A stretch of 37,126 nt of DNA from Acidobacteriota bacterium (GCA_003166795.1 PMUS01000024.1:143-37268); one strand, 5' to 3'; counted from the stretch's first letter, positions 1 through 8,682 are shown. Translations and numbers: made by a program. Notes: generated from the letters alone by a model not told the origin.

Positions 1-19
1 ACCACTGAGTTACCCCCGC
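1..19 (-). tRNA. tRNA-Gly, 5' end only (cut by window edge)
   Basis: Read on the minus strand this is GCGGGGGTAACTCAGTGGT: a 7-nt acceptor strand followed by the start of a D arm in the form common for bacterial tRNA-Gly. The anticodon lies outside the window, so the isotype is inferred from the acceptor and D-arm sequence and from its place after Thr-Tyr-Thr in the cluster. Confidence 0.6.
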
Positions 20-41
20 TCATGCCTCACTCGCTACAACA

Positions 42-117
<76 letters not shown>

Positions 118-257
118 CCGAACCGGTTCGCCTACTCTCTTCCTGCGTTCGCGCTGGAAACTCGCCGAGCCATTCCGCTCTCGAAATCCTTCGCGAGGCC
201 CTCGCCGCGATTTTCTTCACATCTTCGGGACCAGCCGCTCGGAGTCGCATGAGACGC

Positions 258-346
258 TGGTGGACGGGGGAGGATTCGAACCTCCGTAGCCCGCAAGGAG
301 CGGCAGATTTACAGTCTGCTGGTTTTAGCCACTCACCCACCCGTCC
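258..346 (-). tRNA. tRNA-Tyr(GUA)
   Basis: An 89-nt minus-strand tRNA with a long class II variable arm, encoded CCA, acceptor GGACGGG/CCCGTCC and anticodon stem GCAGA/TCTGC around loop CTGTAAA (anticodon GTA). The T loop is GGTTCGAATCC. The gap to the next tRNA (118-257) holds no further tRNA or credible gene. Confidence 0.97.
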
Positions 347-437
347 GGCGAAACGCGCTCGGGACACAGCTGTCGTCTCCCGCAAACCGAACCAGAACTG
401 TACCGGACTGCTGTACGGGGCACTCCGAAATGCAGAA

Positions 438-465
438 AGGGCTCGTGTGTGGACACACCAGCCCT
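438..465. other. Hairpin in the tRNA cluster spacer
   Basis: AGGGCT and AGCCCT enclose a second stem GTGTG/CACAC with loop TGGA and one C-C mismatch. A run of six T follows at 472-477 on the plus strand, six bases past the stem. That is too far for a standard intrinsic terminator, and no plus-strand gene lies upstream. It may instead fold in the polycistronic tRNA precursor between tRNA-Thr(UGU) and tRNA-Tyr. Confidence 0.4.
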
Positions 466-530
466 GTTCGCTTTTTTCGCGAGGAATCCGTCCTTATACC
501 CGACCGCTGAATCCCGGTCCCCTTAAACTC

Positions 531-603
531 AGCTGGCGGAGGGAGTTGAACCCCCGACCCTCTGATTACAAATCAGATGCTCTACCAACTGAGCTACGCC
601 AGC
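531..603 (-). tRNA. tRNA-Thr(UGU)
   Basis: A 73-nt minus-strand tRNA: acceptor GCTGGCG/CGCCAGC, D arm TAGCTCAGTTGGTAGAGC, anticodon stem TCTGA/TCAGA with loop TTTGTAA (anticodon TGT). Unlike the two complete tRNAs downstream it has no encoded CCA (TGAG follows the acceptor), so the end must be added by CCA nucleotidyltransferase. It is the promoter-proximal gene of the cluster. Confidence 0.96.
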
Positions 604-620
604 CCTGCGCAAACCGTGCG

Positions 621-649
621 AATATATCGCAGCGGCAATCAAATTGCAA
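621..649 (-). promoter_or_regulatory. Promoter of the tRNA cluster
   Basis: On the minus strand TTGCAA (rc of 644-649) is followed after exactly 17 bp by TATATT (rc of 621-626). The first tRNA base is 17 nt past the -10 box, leaving a leader of about 10 nt. Predicted from sequence only. Confidence 0.7.
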
Positions 650-723
650 GCAAGTTTCGCCACCCCCAGCAAAACCATTGCCAGCATGCCACTTATCTTG
701 GCTGATTCAATTTCCCGGATGCC

Positions 724-1509
724 CTATTGTACAGCGGGCTTGGCAAATTCGGAATCACTCAAGTCTACGTTGTGATGCACTTCGCTGAACGTCAGCACGT
801 ACGTCGTGTCTCCGTTGGCCTGGCGCCATACGAACGGAACTTTCACGCCGTCGACGTCGCGATAATCATCAAACTCGTCGCGCGATTCCGAGACGCCGTC
901 CGCGTCGTGATTCTGGCTGACCACGCGCAGTAGAAAACCGGTCTTCGCGTCGAAGTACATCTTCGTCGGATCGCCGCCTTCGGGCACGCCGGCTTCGATA
1001 ACCCACGTATCGCGGTCGCCGATCTTTTCCACGCCCGTCACGACCATGCTTGTGTAAACGCGACGCATCTTGAAAGCATGAAGAAAATCCGCGCCACGCT
1101 TGGATTCGGCAAGCTCCGGTCCAGTCTGCTCGCGCAAGCCGTTCTTCGGATCGTCGGTCCAACCTTGTATGCCGTCAAATCCCTGCTGGAACACCGCGCC
1201 GTTGATGATCACCGCGGTCATGAATTTGTTCGGTGCCTTTTCGTGAACCATCACCGTGCCGGACAGATCCGCCGATGGAACTTCGATCGTGCCCATCATC
1301 GCCTGCGATGTGAGTTTCTCCCAGGCATCGCGCCCGCCAATCGCCTTCTCGTAGCGATCGAGAATCTCGCCGACCTTTGGATACGTCGCTGAGGAAGCGG
1401 GTTTCCCGGTAGCCGGTGCATCGGTTTGTGCCGGCGACTGACCGCGACCCGCAATCGGCGCGACCAGTAGTAGCGCGATTATCGCAGCTATGGGGACATC
1501 TCGTCGCAT
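724..1509 (-). CDS. Exported protein of unknown function, possibly LolA-like
   Basis: A protein of 261 aa when begun at ATG 1509, chosen because the residues from there (MRRDVPIAAIIALLLVAPIAG) form a signal peptide. The longer open frame up to 1647 would run into the divergent gene's upstream region. The mature protein begins near a QSPAQT stretch and has a YEKAIGGRDAWEKL segment followed by beta-rich sequence, including VPFVWRQANGD near the end. Acidobacteria carry many periplasmic proteins of this kind with a lipoprotein-carrier (LolA/LolB-like) fold, but I see no diagnostic motif, so that is a weak guess. It is divergent from the next gene with a gap of about 170 bp. Confidence 0.7.
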   Translation of the reverse strand: MRRDVPIAAIIALLLVAPIAGRGQSPAQTDAPATGKPASSATYPKVGEILDRYEKAIGGRDAWEKLTSQAMMGTIEVPSADLSGTVMVHEKAPNKFMTAVIINGAVFQQGFDGIQGWTDDPKNGLREQTGPELAESKRGADFLHAFKMRRVYTSMVVTGVEKIGDRDTWVIEAGVPEGGDPTKMYFDAKTGFLLRVVSQNHDADGVSESRDEFDDYRDVDGVKVPFVWRQANGDTTYVLTFSEVHHNVDLSDSEFAKPAVQ

Positions 1510-1681
1510 CGCCAGGTACGTGCTGTTGTGAATGACTGAAACTCCCCAGTGAAGAACCGCGATCAACGCCCTTGTGGTGTTAGACGCTTCTGACCCATCG
1601 TTGGTTGCCGCGACATCTTTCCCATACTCAATCCGGCGCCGAGACATTACACTAAATCCGGAAGCAGAGAATCACCGCGAT

Positions 1682-2719
1682 ATGCCCATCGCCAGTACAA
1701 AGCGCGCTTGGATTGTGGTGGCTGTGATGATCGGCCTGGCCGCAGCAGGTGCGGGCGTCTATCTTTACCGCTTGCACCGCCCGCTTCCGCCAGCGAGCGC
1801 TGGCGCCGAGCCTGACATCATGAGCCAGCTTCCACCGGGCGCGCCGGTGATTGCTTATATAGATGTGGCAGCGCTGCGAAAGTTGCAGGCGTCGCCGCTC
1901 GCATCCATGCTGGGCCTTGCCGGCGCTGATCCTAAAGAAGATCGCGACTACCAAAACTTCGTGCGCGACACGGGCTTCGACTATGCGCGCGACCTCGACA
2001 AGGTCGCGATTGCCATCTGGCCCACGACTCTGCCGACGCCGAATGGAGGGCTTGGCGAAAACCAAGCCGTGGCCGTCGCCGACGGACGCTTCGACCGTGA
2101 CAAGATCAAAGCCTACGCCCTGCGCTACGGACAAGCGGTGACGCAGGGGACGCAATCGTTCTACGTCGTGCCGGGCGATCCGCCTGTCGCTTTCGCGTTT
2201 CTTTCAGCAACTCGCATAGTGCTCAGGAACGGGAAAAATTTAAGCATTCCGGAGCAGCTGCCTAATGCGTCCGAGAAGAATGCGATGCAAGGCCGCATCA
2301 ACCGCGTGGCGGGTGCGCCGATCTTCGCGGTGGCGCGAACGGACGCCCTGCCCAAAAGCTTCTACGACAATTTCAAGAATTCCCCGCAGCTGCAAGGCCT
2401 GGTGCGCAGCGTCAAGGGCCTGACGTTTGCGGGCCAGCCGCAGGGCGACCGCATTGACGTGGCGCTCGACGCCGAATGCGATTCCCTGGCGCATGCTGCC
2501 GAGATCGCGACCCTGCTCGACGGCTTCCGGATGTTCGGCACGATCGCGCTCTCCGATCCGAAAACGCGCCGCCAGATGACGAAAGAGCAGGCTGCGCTTC
2601 TTACCGCCCTCGCCAGCCAGGCAAAGGTCACTCATCAGGACCGATGGGTGCGAATGACGCTTGGCGTGACGCCGGAAATGCTCGGGCCCGCTGGTTCCAA
2701 TCACGCCGAACTGCGCTGA
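1682..2719 (+). CDS. Membrane-anchored protein of unknown function
   Basis: A 345-aa protein starting at ATG 1682. An earlier in-frame start would add residues from the divergent intergenic region with no signal character. Residues about 8-26 (WIVVAVMIGLAAAGAGVYL) form one N-terminal membrane segment, leaving a large extracytoplasmic domain. The segment PPGAPVIAYIDVAALRK after the anchor recalls acidobacterial proteins of unknown role that share a 'no greater than X is allowed'-type beta domain. I do not recognise catalytic residues. It converges on the maleylacetate reductase gene with only 17 bp between stops. Confidence 0.75.
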   Translation: MPIASTKRAWIVVAVMIGLAAAGAGVYLYRLHRPLPPASAGAEPDIMSQLPPGAPVIAYIDVAALRKLQASPLASMLGLAGADPKEDRDYQNFVRDTGFDYARDLDKVAIAIWPTTLPTPNGGLGENQAVAVADGRFDRDKIKAYALRYGQAVTQGTQSFYVVPGDPPVAFAFLSATRIVLRNGKNLSIPEQLPNASEKNAMQGRINRVAGAPIFAVARTDALPKSFYDNFKNSPQLQGLVRSVKGLTFAGQPQGDRIDVALDAECDSLAHAAEIATLLDGFRMFGTIALSDPKTRRQMTKEQAALLTALASQAKVTHQDRWVRMTLGVTPEMLGPAGSNHAELR

Positions 2720-2736
2720 GCAATTCAATTAACCCG

Positions 2737-3825
2737 TTAAATTGAGGGCCAAGTCCGCGGAGGGCGGCCCTCGAACGCGTCTTCGAGTAGGGCGCGAATC
2801 GCATCCCGCTCGAGCGGGCGCGGATTATACGAGGGAGTTTTGACGGCTAGATCCGCGGCATGGTCGAGGCCCTCGCGTTTCATTCCGATGGATTCGAGCG
2901 AGAGCGGCGCGTCCATGCCGGCTTCGAGAGCGTAAAGGCCCTGCGCGGCGGATTTAGACTGGAGGGCGCGTGCGATGCGCTCCATCGCCTGCGGCGCGGC
3001 CGGGGCGTTGTACGCCGTGGCGTGCGGCAGCAAGACGGTGTGCGTTTCCGCGTGCGGCAGATTGAACGCGCCGCCGAGGATGTGGCACAGCTTGTGATGC
3101 AGCGCCATTCCCGCCGCTCCCAACGACGCACCGCCGAGCCACGCGCCATAGAGCGCGAGCGAGCGCGCCTCCATGCTTGCGGGCTCCTTCACTACAACTG
3201 GAAGGCTGCGCGCCATCGCGCGAATTCCCTCCTCCGCCATCAGCGAAACGATGGGATTCGCCTCCTGTGCGTAAAGAGCCTCAACGCAGTGCGCGACCGC
3301 GTTCATGCCGCTGGTGGCCGAAAGCGTAGCGGACATACTCATGGTCAGCGCGGGATCGTAGAGTACCGTCTTCGGAAGGACGAGCGGGTCGCGCGCGTTT
3401 TTCTTGATGCCGCCTTCGGTGAGGCCCCAGGTGGAAGTCATCTCCGATCCTGCGTACGTGGTGGGAATGCAAAGGATCGGATGGCCCGAAATTAGCGCGA
3501 TCGCTTTGGCGAGGCCCGTGGCGGAGCCTCCGCCGATGGCGACGTAACAGTCCGCATTCAGACGTGCGGCCTCGGCGCGTCCCTCTTGGGCGGTTTCCGC
3601 CGGAACGTGCATTACCGCGCGATCGAAAACTCCCACGGATTTCGAGCCAAGCCGCGCCGCCAATTCGTCGGCAAGCTTTTTGCGCCCGGGCGTGGCGATC
3701 ACGAGCACGCGCGATGCGCCGAGGCGGTCTATTTCCTCCGGGGTTTTCGCGAGGCTTCCTTCGCCGAATACAACGCGGGAAGGCTGCGACTGATAGACGA
3801 AAGAAAGTTTCTGCTCAGAAGGCAT
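2737..3825 (-). CDS. Maleylacetate reductase (Fe-ADH superfamily)
   Basis: A 362-aa protein predicted to reduce maleylacetate to 3-oxoadipate with NAD(P)H in cytoplasmic aromatic catabolism (hydroxyquinol, resorcinol or chlorocatechol routes). Family signatures are present in order: GGGSATGLAKAIAL for the nucleotide site (about residues 98-111), PTTYAGSEMTSTWGLTE, LSATSGMNAVAHCVEALYA, and LHHKLCHILGGAFNLPHAETHT in the C-terminal half. Length fits the family. ATG 3825 was chosen over an upstream one because GGGAG sits 6-7 nt before it. The gene begins 16 bp after the stop of the carboxypeptidase-regulatory-like gene, so they are probably cotranscribed. No ring-cleavage dioxygenase is in the window, so the substrate route is unknown. 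Confidence 0.9.
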   Translation of the reverse strand: MPSEQKLSFVYQSQPSRVVFGEGSLAKTPEEIDRLGASRVLVIATPGRKKLADELAARLGSKSVGVFDRAVMHVPAETAQEGRAEAARLNADCYVAIGGGSATGLAKAIALISGHPILCIPTTYAGSEMTSTWGLTEGGIKKNARDPLVLPKTVLYDPALTMSMSATLSATSGMNAVAHCVEALYAQEANPIVSLMAEEGIRAMARSLPVVVKEPASMEARSLALYGAWLGGASLGAAGMALHHKLCHILGGAFNLPHAETHTVLLPHATAYNAPAAPQAMERIARALQSKSAAQGLYALEAGMDAPLSLESIGMKREGLDHAADLAVKTPSYNPRPLERDAIRALLEDAFEGRPPRTWPSI

Positions 3826-3841
3826 GCGCGGTCTCCCTGTT

Positions 3842-4969
3842 TTAGTGTTTCGTGGAACCGTGGTTGGGAGCATTCGGCGTTAATTTCCGGATGACAAATT
3901 CCTGAAGCACATTGGCGGCGGCAGCTGCGCCAGTATCAATCAATGCGTTTTCGAATGTTAGTCCGACGCCAGTATCTTTGGCGGGATAGTAAAGATTCGA
4001 GATGCCTGCTGAGGCGAAGTTTCCAAGAATGCTCGAGTAATTCGCCTGCCAGCGCTTATTGTCGCCCTTGCAGATCACTGCATTCGCGATCGCGTACAAA
4101 AGCCGGGCGCGCGTGGTCCCGGTTCCCCGGTAGAAATAGCGCGGATCCTGTTTCAGGAGCGACGGAAGGATGGCGCCTCCGATGAACGTGCTCGTAGCCA
4201 GATCGGCGTAGGCGGCGCCGTAACGCTTTCCATAACCTTCCGCACCTTGTCCATACCCGCCGTATTGATCGGACGCCTGCTCGAGTCCCGCGGCGGCCGC
4301 AGTTATGCCGAAGGTGACCGGGTCTACCGCGTCCTTCCAGGCTAGCTTGAATTTTTGCTTCGAGGTGAGAGGAGCTGCATCGGGGACGTAGCTAACATAG
4401 AAATTTGGAATGACGCCGAAGACACGCTGCTTCTCTTCATCTTTGAGCTGCACTTCTGCGACTTCGGTCTGCGTGAGCCCAACCCGAACCTCAGTGGTAG
4501 CGGCAGCAAGAGTCAGCGTGATTTGCGGGACAATGCTGACCTCTCCAGCGCGCAGGATTCCAGAAGTTAACTGAGTGGCGAAACCTTCGGACGTAATCGT
4601 GAGATGGAAGGGCCCGGGAGCAACGCCGGAAAAAGAGAATTGCCCATCGTCGCCCGACACCACGTCCTGGTTTGGCGATTGATCTTCGCGTGCGAGTGTC
4701 ACTCGCGCTCCGGCGACCGCAGCGCCGGTTTGATCGAGAATTGTTCCAATGATCCTTCCAGATGATTGCTGGTCCATTGCCTGGCCGGCGGCTGGGGGCT
4801 GCTGAGATTGAGCCAGGGATGGATGGGTCCAGAACAAAACGATCAGGCCGAGACTGAGTAGACTTCCCGACTGAAGGGCCGGGCGCCAAACAATTCGGTT
4901 CAGAGGCTTCTTTCGCGCGAATTGTTTTGTCGAATTCACGATTGCCTGCCGCCCGACATATAAATCCAC
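3842..4969 (-). CDS. Carboxypeptidase regulatory-like domain protein, envelope
   Basis: About 375 aa. A hydrophobic stretch at residues 36-53 (SLLSLGLIVLFWTHPSLA) acts as a signal peptide. It is followed by a carboxypeptidase-regulatory-like (CNA-B-like) beta sandwich at about 72-155, with GRIIGTILDQTGAAVAGARV and DGQFSFSGVAPGPF. The C-terminal part has alternating Ala/Gly-rich helices (GITAAAAGLEQASDQYGG, NALIDTGAAAAANVLQEF) and resembles acidobacterial envelope proteins of unknown role. The start is uncertain: the frame opens with GTG at 4969 without a clear ribosome site, and GTG at 4936 is an alternative. The gene lies downstream of a terminator (5008-5037), so it likely has its own promoter. 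Confidence 0.75.
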   Translation of the reverse strand: MDLYVGRQAIVNSTKQFARKKPLNRIVWRPALQSGSLLSLGLIVLFWTHPSLAQSQQPPAAGQAMDQQSSGRIIGTILDQTGAAVAGARVTLAREDQSPNQDVVSGDDGQFSFSGVAPGPFHLTITSEGFATQLTSGILRAGEVSIVPQITLTLAAATTEVRVGLTQTEVAEVQLKDEEKQRVFGVIPNFYVSYVPDAAPLTSKQKFKLAWKDAVDPVTFGITAAAAGLEQASDQYGGYGQGAEGYGKRYGAAYADLATSTFIGGAILPSLLKQDPRYFYRGTGTTRARLLYAIANAVICKGDNKRWQANYSSILGNFASAGISNLYYPAKDTGVGLTFENALIDTGAAAAANVLQEFVIRKLTPNAPNHGSTKH

Positions 4970-5001
4970 TATAAGCCGTGCTCCTGCCTTCGATGTCGAG
5001 T

Positions 5002-5037
5002 GAAAAGGCGCAGTTGCCCAAGCCGATACAACTGCGC
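5002..5037 (-). terminator. Intrinsic terminator after the quinoprotein gene
   Basis: A perfect 9-bp inverted repeat GCGCAGTTG (5008-5016) and CAACTGCGC (5029-5037) with a 12-nt loop. On the minus strand it is followed by CTTTTCA. It lies 55 bp after the stop of the glucose-dehydrogenase-type gene and should end the rhodanese-TlpA-quinoprotein transcript. Confidence 0.7.
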
Positions 5038-5092
5038 GCCCAGCCTTTGCTAATGCCGAAGAGCTGAGCGGAAGCAGTGTCGCTAAATGCGC

Positions 5093-6967
5093 TTAGGGTA
5101 AGGCGAAGGCGATGACGGAATCGCCGGGGGCGTCGTTGAAGTAGCCGCTGACGGCGACGATGCCAGGCCCGCCGAAGGCTTCGACGACAACGTACTGCTT
5201 GCCGTTCTTGCCGATGTAAGTGATCGGGATTGTGTGAGCGCTCGCATCAATTTTCTCGGCCCACAATTCCTTGCCCGTGCGCGCGTCGAACGCGCGGAAG
5301 CGGCCGTCGTTCGTGGCGCCGATAAAGATCAAGCCGCTCGCGGTGACAATCATCGAGCCGGTGTTAGGCGCTCCTGTGTGAGGAAAACCCTTGTCGGCGA
5401 GCGCGTCCACCGTGCCGAAGGGAACGCGCCAGACGATGTCGCCGGTCTTCGCGCTAACGGCGAATAATTCCGCCCAGGGTGGATTGATGCACGGCCAGCC
5501 CGTCTTGGGATCCCAGTAGCGCGTGTTATAGCGAATGCCGGTCCCAGGATAGATTTTTTCGTATGGGCCGCCGGTGGGATTTTCCTTCTCTCCCTTGACC
5601 AATCGGCCGACCTGCGCGGTATTGAAATCCGTGGTTCCAAAAATGTAATCGAGCTTTGGGTCAAACGCGACACCGCTCCAATTGGCAGCGCCTTCCCTGC
5701 CCGGAGAAACGATGGCCATTTTGTTCGGATCGGCGCCGAAGGGAGTAAACGGTCCGTTGCTGTAGAGATTATTTTTTTCCCAGAGGTCCTTGCAGAACGC
5801 GGCGTGCTCCGGCGTCAGGTTGTAGATATCGTCCTTCGTGATGCTCATGGGAGCGAGCGGCGGAGGCTTCAGCGGAAACGGCTGCGTGGGCGAAGTTACT
5901 TCGCCGGGGACATCCGATTGCGCTACGGGCCGCTCCTCGAGTCCAAACAGAGGCGTGCCATTGGTGCGGTCGAACAGAAAAAGCGTCCCTTGCTTGCTGA
6001 ACTCAGCGACGCCCGGAATTGTTTTCCCGTTGCGCTTAACGTCGAAAAGCGTGGGCGGCGCGGGCACGTCGTAGTCCCAGAGATCATGGTGCACGAGCTG
6101 CCGATACCACACGAGTTTGCCGGTGGAGGCGTCAAGCGCGACGAGGCTGTCGTTGTAGAGTCCATCGCCGAGACGCTGGCCGCCGTAGTATTCCGTACCT
6201 CCGCTGGGCGCAATCGGGACGAAGACAAGTCCTCGCTCCGCATCGAGCGTCATGAAACTCCAGACGTCCGTCCCGCCTTTCGCGTCGAAGCTGGTGCCCA
6301 GCCAAGTTTCGTGGCCGGGCTCGCCGGGCTGCGCCTTGGTGTAGAAGGTCCATACAATCTTGCCAGTATGAGCATCCAATGCGCGCACCGACTGCACTCT
6401 GTTTTCACCGCAGATAATCAGATCGTGATAGACGACGGGCGCCGCGGCCGGGCTGACGCCGGCGACAAAACCGCCCTCGCCAAATCCTTCAGCGGGCTTA
6501 CCCGTTTTCGCGTCGAGCGCGAGCATCTGACTGCCGGAGACCCCGAGAAAAATGCGCGGCGCGGTGTTCGCGTCGCCGGGCCAATAGGAAAGGCCTCGTG
6601 GACGCGTGCCTTTCGTCTCGAATTTCCAGATTTGCAGGCCGGTGACGGGATCGAGCGCGTACACGTTCTTGCCCGCGTCGAAATAGAGGACGCCGTCAAT
6701 CACCAGCGGGGCGCCTTCGGAGTTCATGTCATCTTTGGCGTCGCCGGTATGAAAGGTCCACGCGCGGCGCAGCTTGGTGACATTTTTCGCGTTGATCTGC
6801 TTTAGAGGGGAGAACCGCTGCGCGCCGGAATCGTGGCCGGCGTAGGGCCAATCTGTTTGCGCGAGCGCGGGCGCGGATGAAAACAACGCGGCGAGGAGAC
6901 TAAAACAAAACGCGGCGCCCGCGAGAGCGCCGCGTTTGAAACTTCGCGAAGATTTCGGAAAGGGCAT
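5093..6967 (-). CDS. PQQ-dependent dehydrogenase, glucose dehydrogenase type
   Basis: A 624-aa exported quinoprotein with a signal peptide ending ...SSAPALAQ (about residue 36) and then an eight-bladed propeller beginning DWPYAGHDSGAQRFSPLKQI. It has repeated LDAxTGK..W blade motifs, HHDLWDYDVPAPPTLFD (the Asp-bearing active-site loop in the membrane glucose dehydrogenase/quinate dehydrogenase branch) and SGLIFIGATNDGRFRAFD near the end. It lacks the N-terminal membrane domain of Gcd, so it is a soluble or loosely attached periplasmic enzyme. The substrate (sugar, polyol or alcohol) cannot be told. It is third in a unit after the rhodanese and TlpA-like genes, 10 bp behind the latter, followed by a terminator. 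Confidence 0.9.
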   Translation of the reverse strand: MPFPKSSRSFKRGALAGAAFCFSLLAALFSSAPALAQTDWPYAGHDSGAQRFSPLKQINAKNVTKLRRAWTFHTGDAKDDMNSEGAPLVIDGVLYFDAGKNVYALDPVTGLQIWKFETKGTRPRGLSYWPGDANTAPRIFLGVSGSQMLALDAKTGKPAEGFGEGGFVAGVSPAAAPVVYHDLIICGENRVQSVRALDAHTGKIVWTFYTKAQPGEPGHETWLGTSFDAKGGTDVWSFMTLDAERGLVFVPIAPSGGTEYYGGQRLGDGLYNDSLVALDASTGKLVWYRQLVHHDLWDYDVPAPPTLFDVKRNGKTIPGVAEFSKQGTLFLFDRTNGTPLFGLEERPVAQSDVPGEVTSPTQPFPLKPPPLAPMSITKDDIYNLTPEHAAFCKDLWEKNNLYSNGPFTPFGADPNKMAIVSPGREGAANWSGVAFDPKLDYIFGTTDFNTAQVGRLVKGEKENPTGGPYEKIYPGTGIRYNTRYWDPKTGWPCINPPWAELFAVSAKTGDIVWRVPFGTVDALADKGFPHTGAPNTGSMIVTASGLIFIGATNDGRFRAFDARTGKELWAEKIDASAHTIPITYIGKNGKQYVVVEAFGGPGIVAVSGYFNDAPGDSVIAFALP

Positions 6968-6977
6968 TCGCTCGAAG

Positions 6978-7493
6978 TTATTTCGCAGCGAGGAGCGGAG
7001 TGACGTCCTTGTCGAATTGATCGTAGGTGCGGGCTTCCTTGTAGAACGCGACGTTCTTGCCGGTGCGATCGAAGATCATAGTCATGGGGAGCGCAGTATC
7101 CCAGCGCGAGTCCATGTCTTTATAAAACTGATCTTCGGTATTCGCTGCGATGTACACCGTAAACGGTGGCTTGGTCTCGCTCAGGTACTTCTGCAATTCG
7201 TCTTTGTCGGTGACGTCGTTCATCGACACTTCGATGACCTGCAAGCCTCTGCCCTTATACGTGTTCTGAAGCTTGATAATGTCGGGAAATTCCGTGTGGC
7301 ACGGGACGCACCAAGTGGCGAAGAAGTTCAGGACGACAACTTTGCCCTTGTTCTGCGCGACAATGTCCTTGATGTCCTTGGGCTCGACGGATTTTATATC
7401 GGACGATTGAGCGCGGACAGCTGGCCCGGCGGCGCCGACCGCAAAGACCGCCGCCAAAACCAATAGATAAAAGCGCTTGTGCCAAGTCTTCAC
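6978..7493 (-). CDS. TlpA/ResA-like exported thioredoxin
   Basis: A 171-aa protein with a signal peptide (residues 1-28, ending AVRAQ) and a thioredoxin fold. NFFATWCVPCHTEFPDIIKLQ holds the active-site Cys62-x-x-Cys65, and the cis-Pro region is TALPMTMIFDRTGK. Such proteins keep periplasmic cysteines reduced, often for cytochrome c maturation or to recycle other thiol enzymes. Its ATG overlaps the stop of the rhodanese-redoxin gene (ATGA), which suggests translational coupling, and it sits 10 bp before the quinoprotein gene. A role as partner of the cysteine-bearing neighbours is an inference from position. Confidence 0.93.
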   Translation of the reverse strand: MKTWHKRFYLLVLAAVFAVGAAGPAVRAQSSDIKSVEPKDIKDIVAQNKGKVVVLNFFATWCVPCHTEFPDIIKLQNTYKGRGLQVIEVSMNDVTDKDELQKYLSETKPPFTVYIAANTEDQFYKDMDSRWDTALPMTMIFDRTGKNVAFYKEARTYDQFDKDVTPLLAAK

Positions 7494-8560
7494 TGGCCGC
7501 TCCCAGACGTGGGGGGCGGCGAGGCGAGCATTTTCACGGCTGCGTCCTGGACCTGCGTGAAGGTCGAGCCGGTGATGTTCACGAAATTCGCGACGACCTG
7601 GCGATTGTCGTTGACGAGAATGGTGTTGTCCGCCGCGGGAGCGAGCTTATAGAGGCGCATGCCCAAATCCAGATTGCCTTTGGCGAAGTAAACGAGTGGA
7701 ATCTGAATGCCCTTATCGGCGGCGAGCTTTTCGAGCCATTCTTTCGTGTCGGCGCCTTCGGTCATGACGACGAAGCCCTTTAGATTCTTTTGCGATTTGA
7801 CGAGCGCATCGAGCTTAACGATCAAGTCCGCTGCCCCGTCGCTCGGCTTGTTGAAAAACCCGATGAGGGTCGGCGCGGCGCCGTATTCGCACACATAGCA
7901 GGTGTCCTGGCCCTTGTACTTGCCGGTGACGTCAATTACGCGCAGAGAGGGGGTCATTGCGCCAACCTGTCGGCCGGAGACGAGCGGGCCGGAAGCAACA
8001 GCAGGCTGCGCGGAAGCCGTTGCGGCCGGAGCGGCGCCACCTTCACTCGAAGTGCTGCCGTTGGCCGCGGCGGCATCGGCCATCTTGATGGCGCTGGCCG
8101 CGTCAGAGCCGTCTACGGGCAATTTCAGCGCGACCCATTTGTACCAGCCGCCTTCGAGAACCTTCGTGTTGAGGTAGCCGAACTCCGCGAGCTTCTTGTA
8201 CATGTCGAGCGAGTCTTCGTCATGGTTGCATGGGCAGTAGAGCACGAGCATTTTGTTGCGCGGGAGCGGAATCGGCGGCTTCACCTGCTGAACCCAGGGA
8301 TAGTTGATCGCGCCCGGAATGTGGCCTTCGGCGTAGGCTTCTTCGGGCTGGGTATCAACGAGCTGGAAGCTGGCGTCGTGATTGTCCATCATCTTCTTAA
8401 TGTCGGCGGGAGTGATGAACTGGGCCGGGGGAGCGGCCATCGCTGTGGGATCGTCAAATCCGGGCTGTGCATCGTCCTGAGCCACGGCATATTTCGGTGT
8501 CAGCGAAAAAAGAGCTGTCGCCAAGGTTCCGATCGCGAGCCATTTAGCTAGAGTTTTCAT
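7490..8560 (-). CDS. Exported rhodanese-redoxin fusion protein
   Basis: A 356-aa protein. A signal peptide (1-28) precedes a rhodanese domain at about 47-150 with FQLVDTQPEEAYAEGHIPGAINYP and an active loop LYCPCNHDEDS (Cys109, Cys111), then VLEGGWYKWVALKLPV. An Ala/Ser-rich linker (151-190) leads to a thioredoxin-like/peroxiredoxin-like domain (about 195-345) starting GRQVGAMTPSLRVIDVTGKYKGQ with DTCYVCEYG (Cys221, Cys224). It probably transfers sulfane sulfur or shuttles disulfides in the periplasm, but partners are unknown. An AGGGGGG ribosome site lies before ATG 8560. It is first in the unit with the TlpA-like and quinoprotein genes. Confidence 0.88.
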   Translation of the reverse strand: MKTLAKWLAIGTLATALFSLTPKYAVAQDDAQPGFDDPTAMAAPPAQFITPADIKKMMDNHDASFQLVDTQPEEAYAEGHIPGAINYPWVQQVKPPIPLPRNKMLVLYCPCNHDEDSLDMYKKLAEFGYLNTKVLEGGWYKWVALKLPVDGSDAASAIKMADAAAANGSTSSEGGAAPAATASAQPAVASGPLVSGRQVGAMTPSLRVIDVTGKYKGQDTCYVCEYGAAPTLIGFFNKPSDGAADLIVKLDALVKSQKNLKGFVVMTEGADTKEWLEKLAADKGIQIPLVYFAKGNLDLGMRLYKLAPAADNTILVNDNRQVVANFVNITGSTFTQVQDAAVKMLASPPPTSGSGQ

Positions 8561-8579
8561 GTCATTCCCCCCTGCTTCT

Positions 8580-8591
8580 ATCCGGCCGGAT
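8580..8591. promoter_or_regulatory. 12-bp perfect palindrome in the 5' leader
   Basis: ATCCGGCCGGAT is fully self-complementary and lies between the promoter at 8654-8682 and the ribosome site of the rhodanese gene. It could be an operator for a dimeric regulator or a small RNA hairpin; nothing else supports either. Confidence 0.25.
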
Positions 8592-8653
8592 GCCGCGCGC
8601 CTGTTTATTTAGATTCGCGGCCCAAGCGTAAGGATTTCCGGCCCCAAATTCGG

Positions 8654-8682
8654 ATGTTACTCACGGCCTCTAACTGTGTCAA
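8654..8682 (-). promoter_or_regulatory. Promoter of the rhodanese-TlpA-quinoprotein unit
   Basis: On the minus strand TTGACA (rc of 8677-8682) is followed after 17 bp by TAACAT (rc of 8654-8659). The leader to ATG 8560 would be about 87 nt. The perfect -35 box matches those of the two other redox units in this window. Confidence 0.65.

Noticed and set aside
438-477. Intrinsic terminator on the plus strand
   Set aside because: The T run starts six bases after the stem and no plus-strand gene precedes it; kept only as a hairpin.
249-788. Plus-strand 179-aa open frame
   Set aside because: It runs through two tRNA genes on the other strand.
5804-6805. Plus-strand 333-aa open frame
   Set aside because: It is antisense to the quinoprotein, Arg/Glu-rich and without motifs; a GC-rich shadow.
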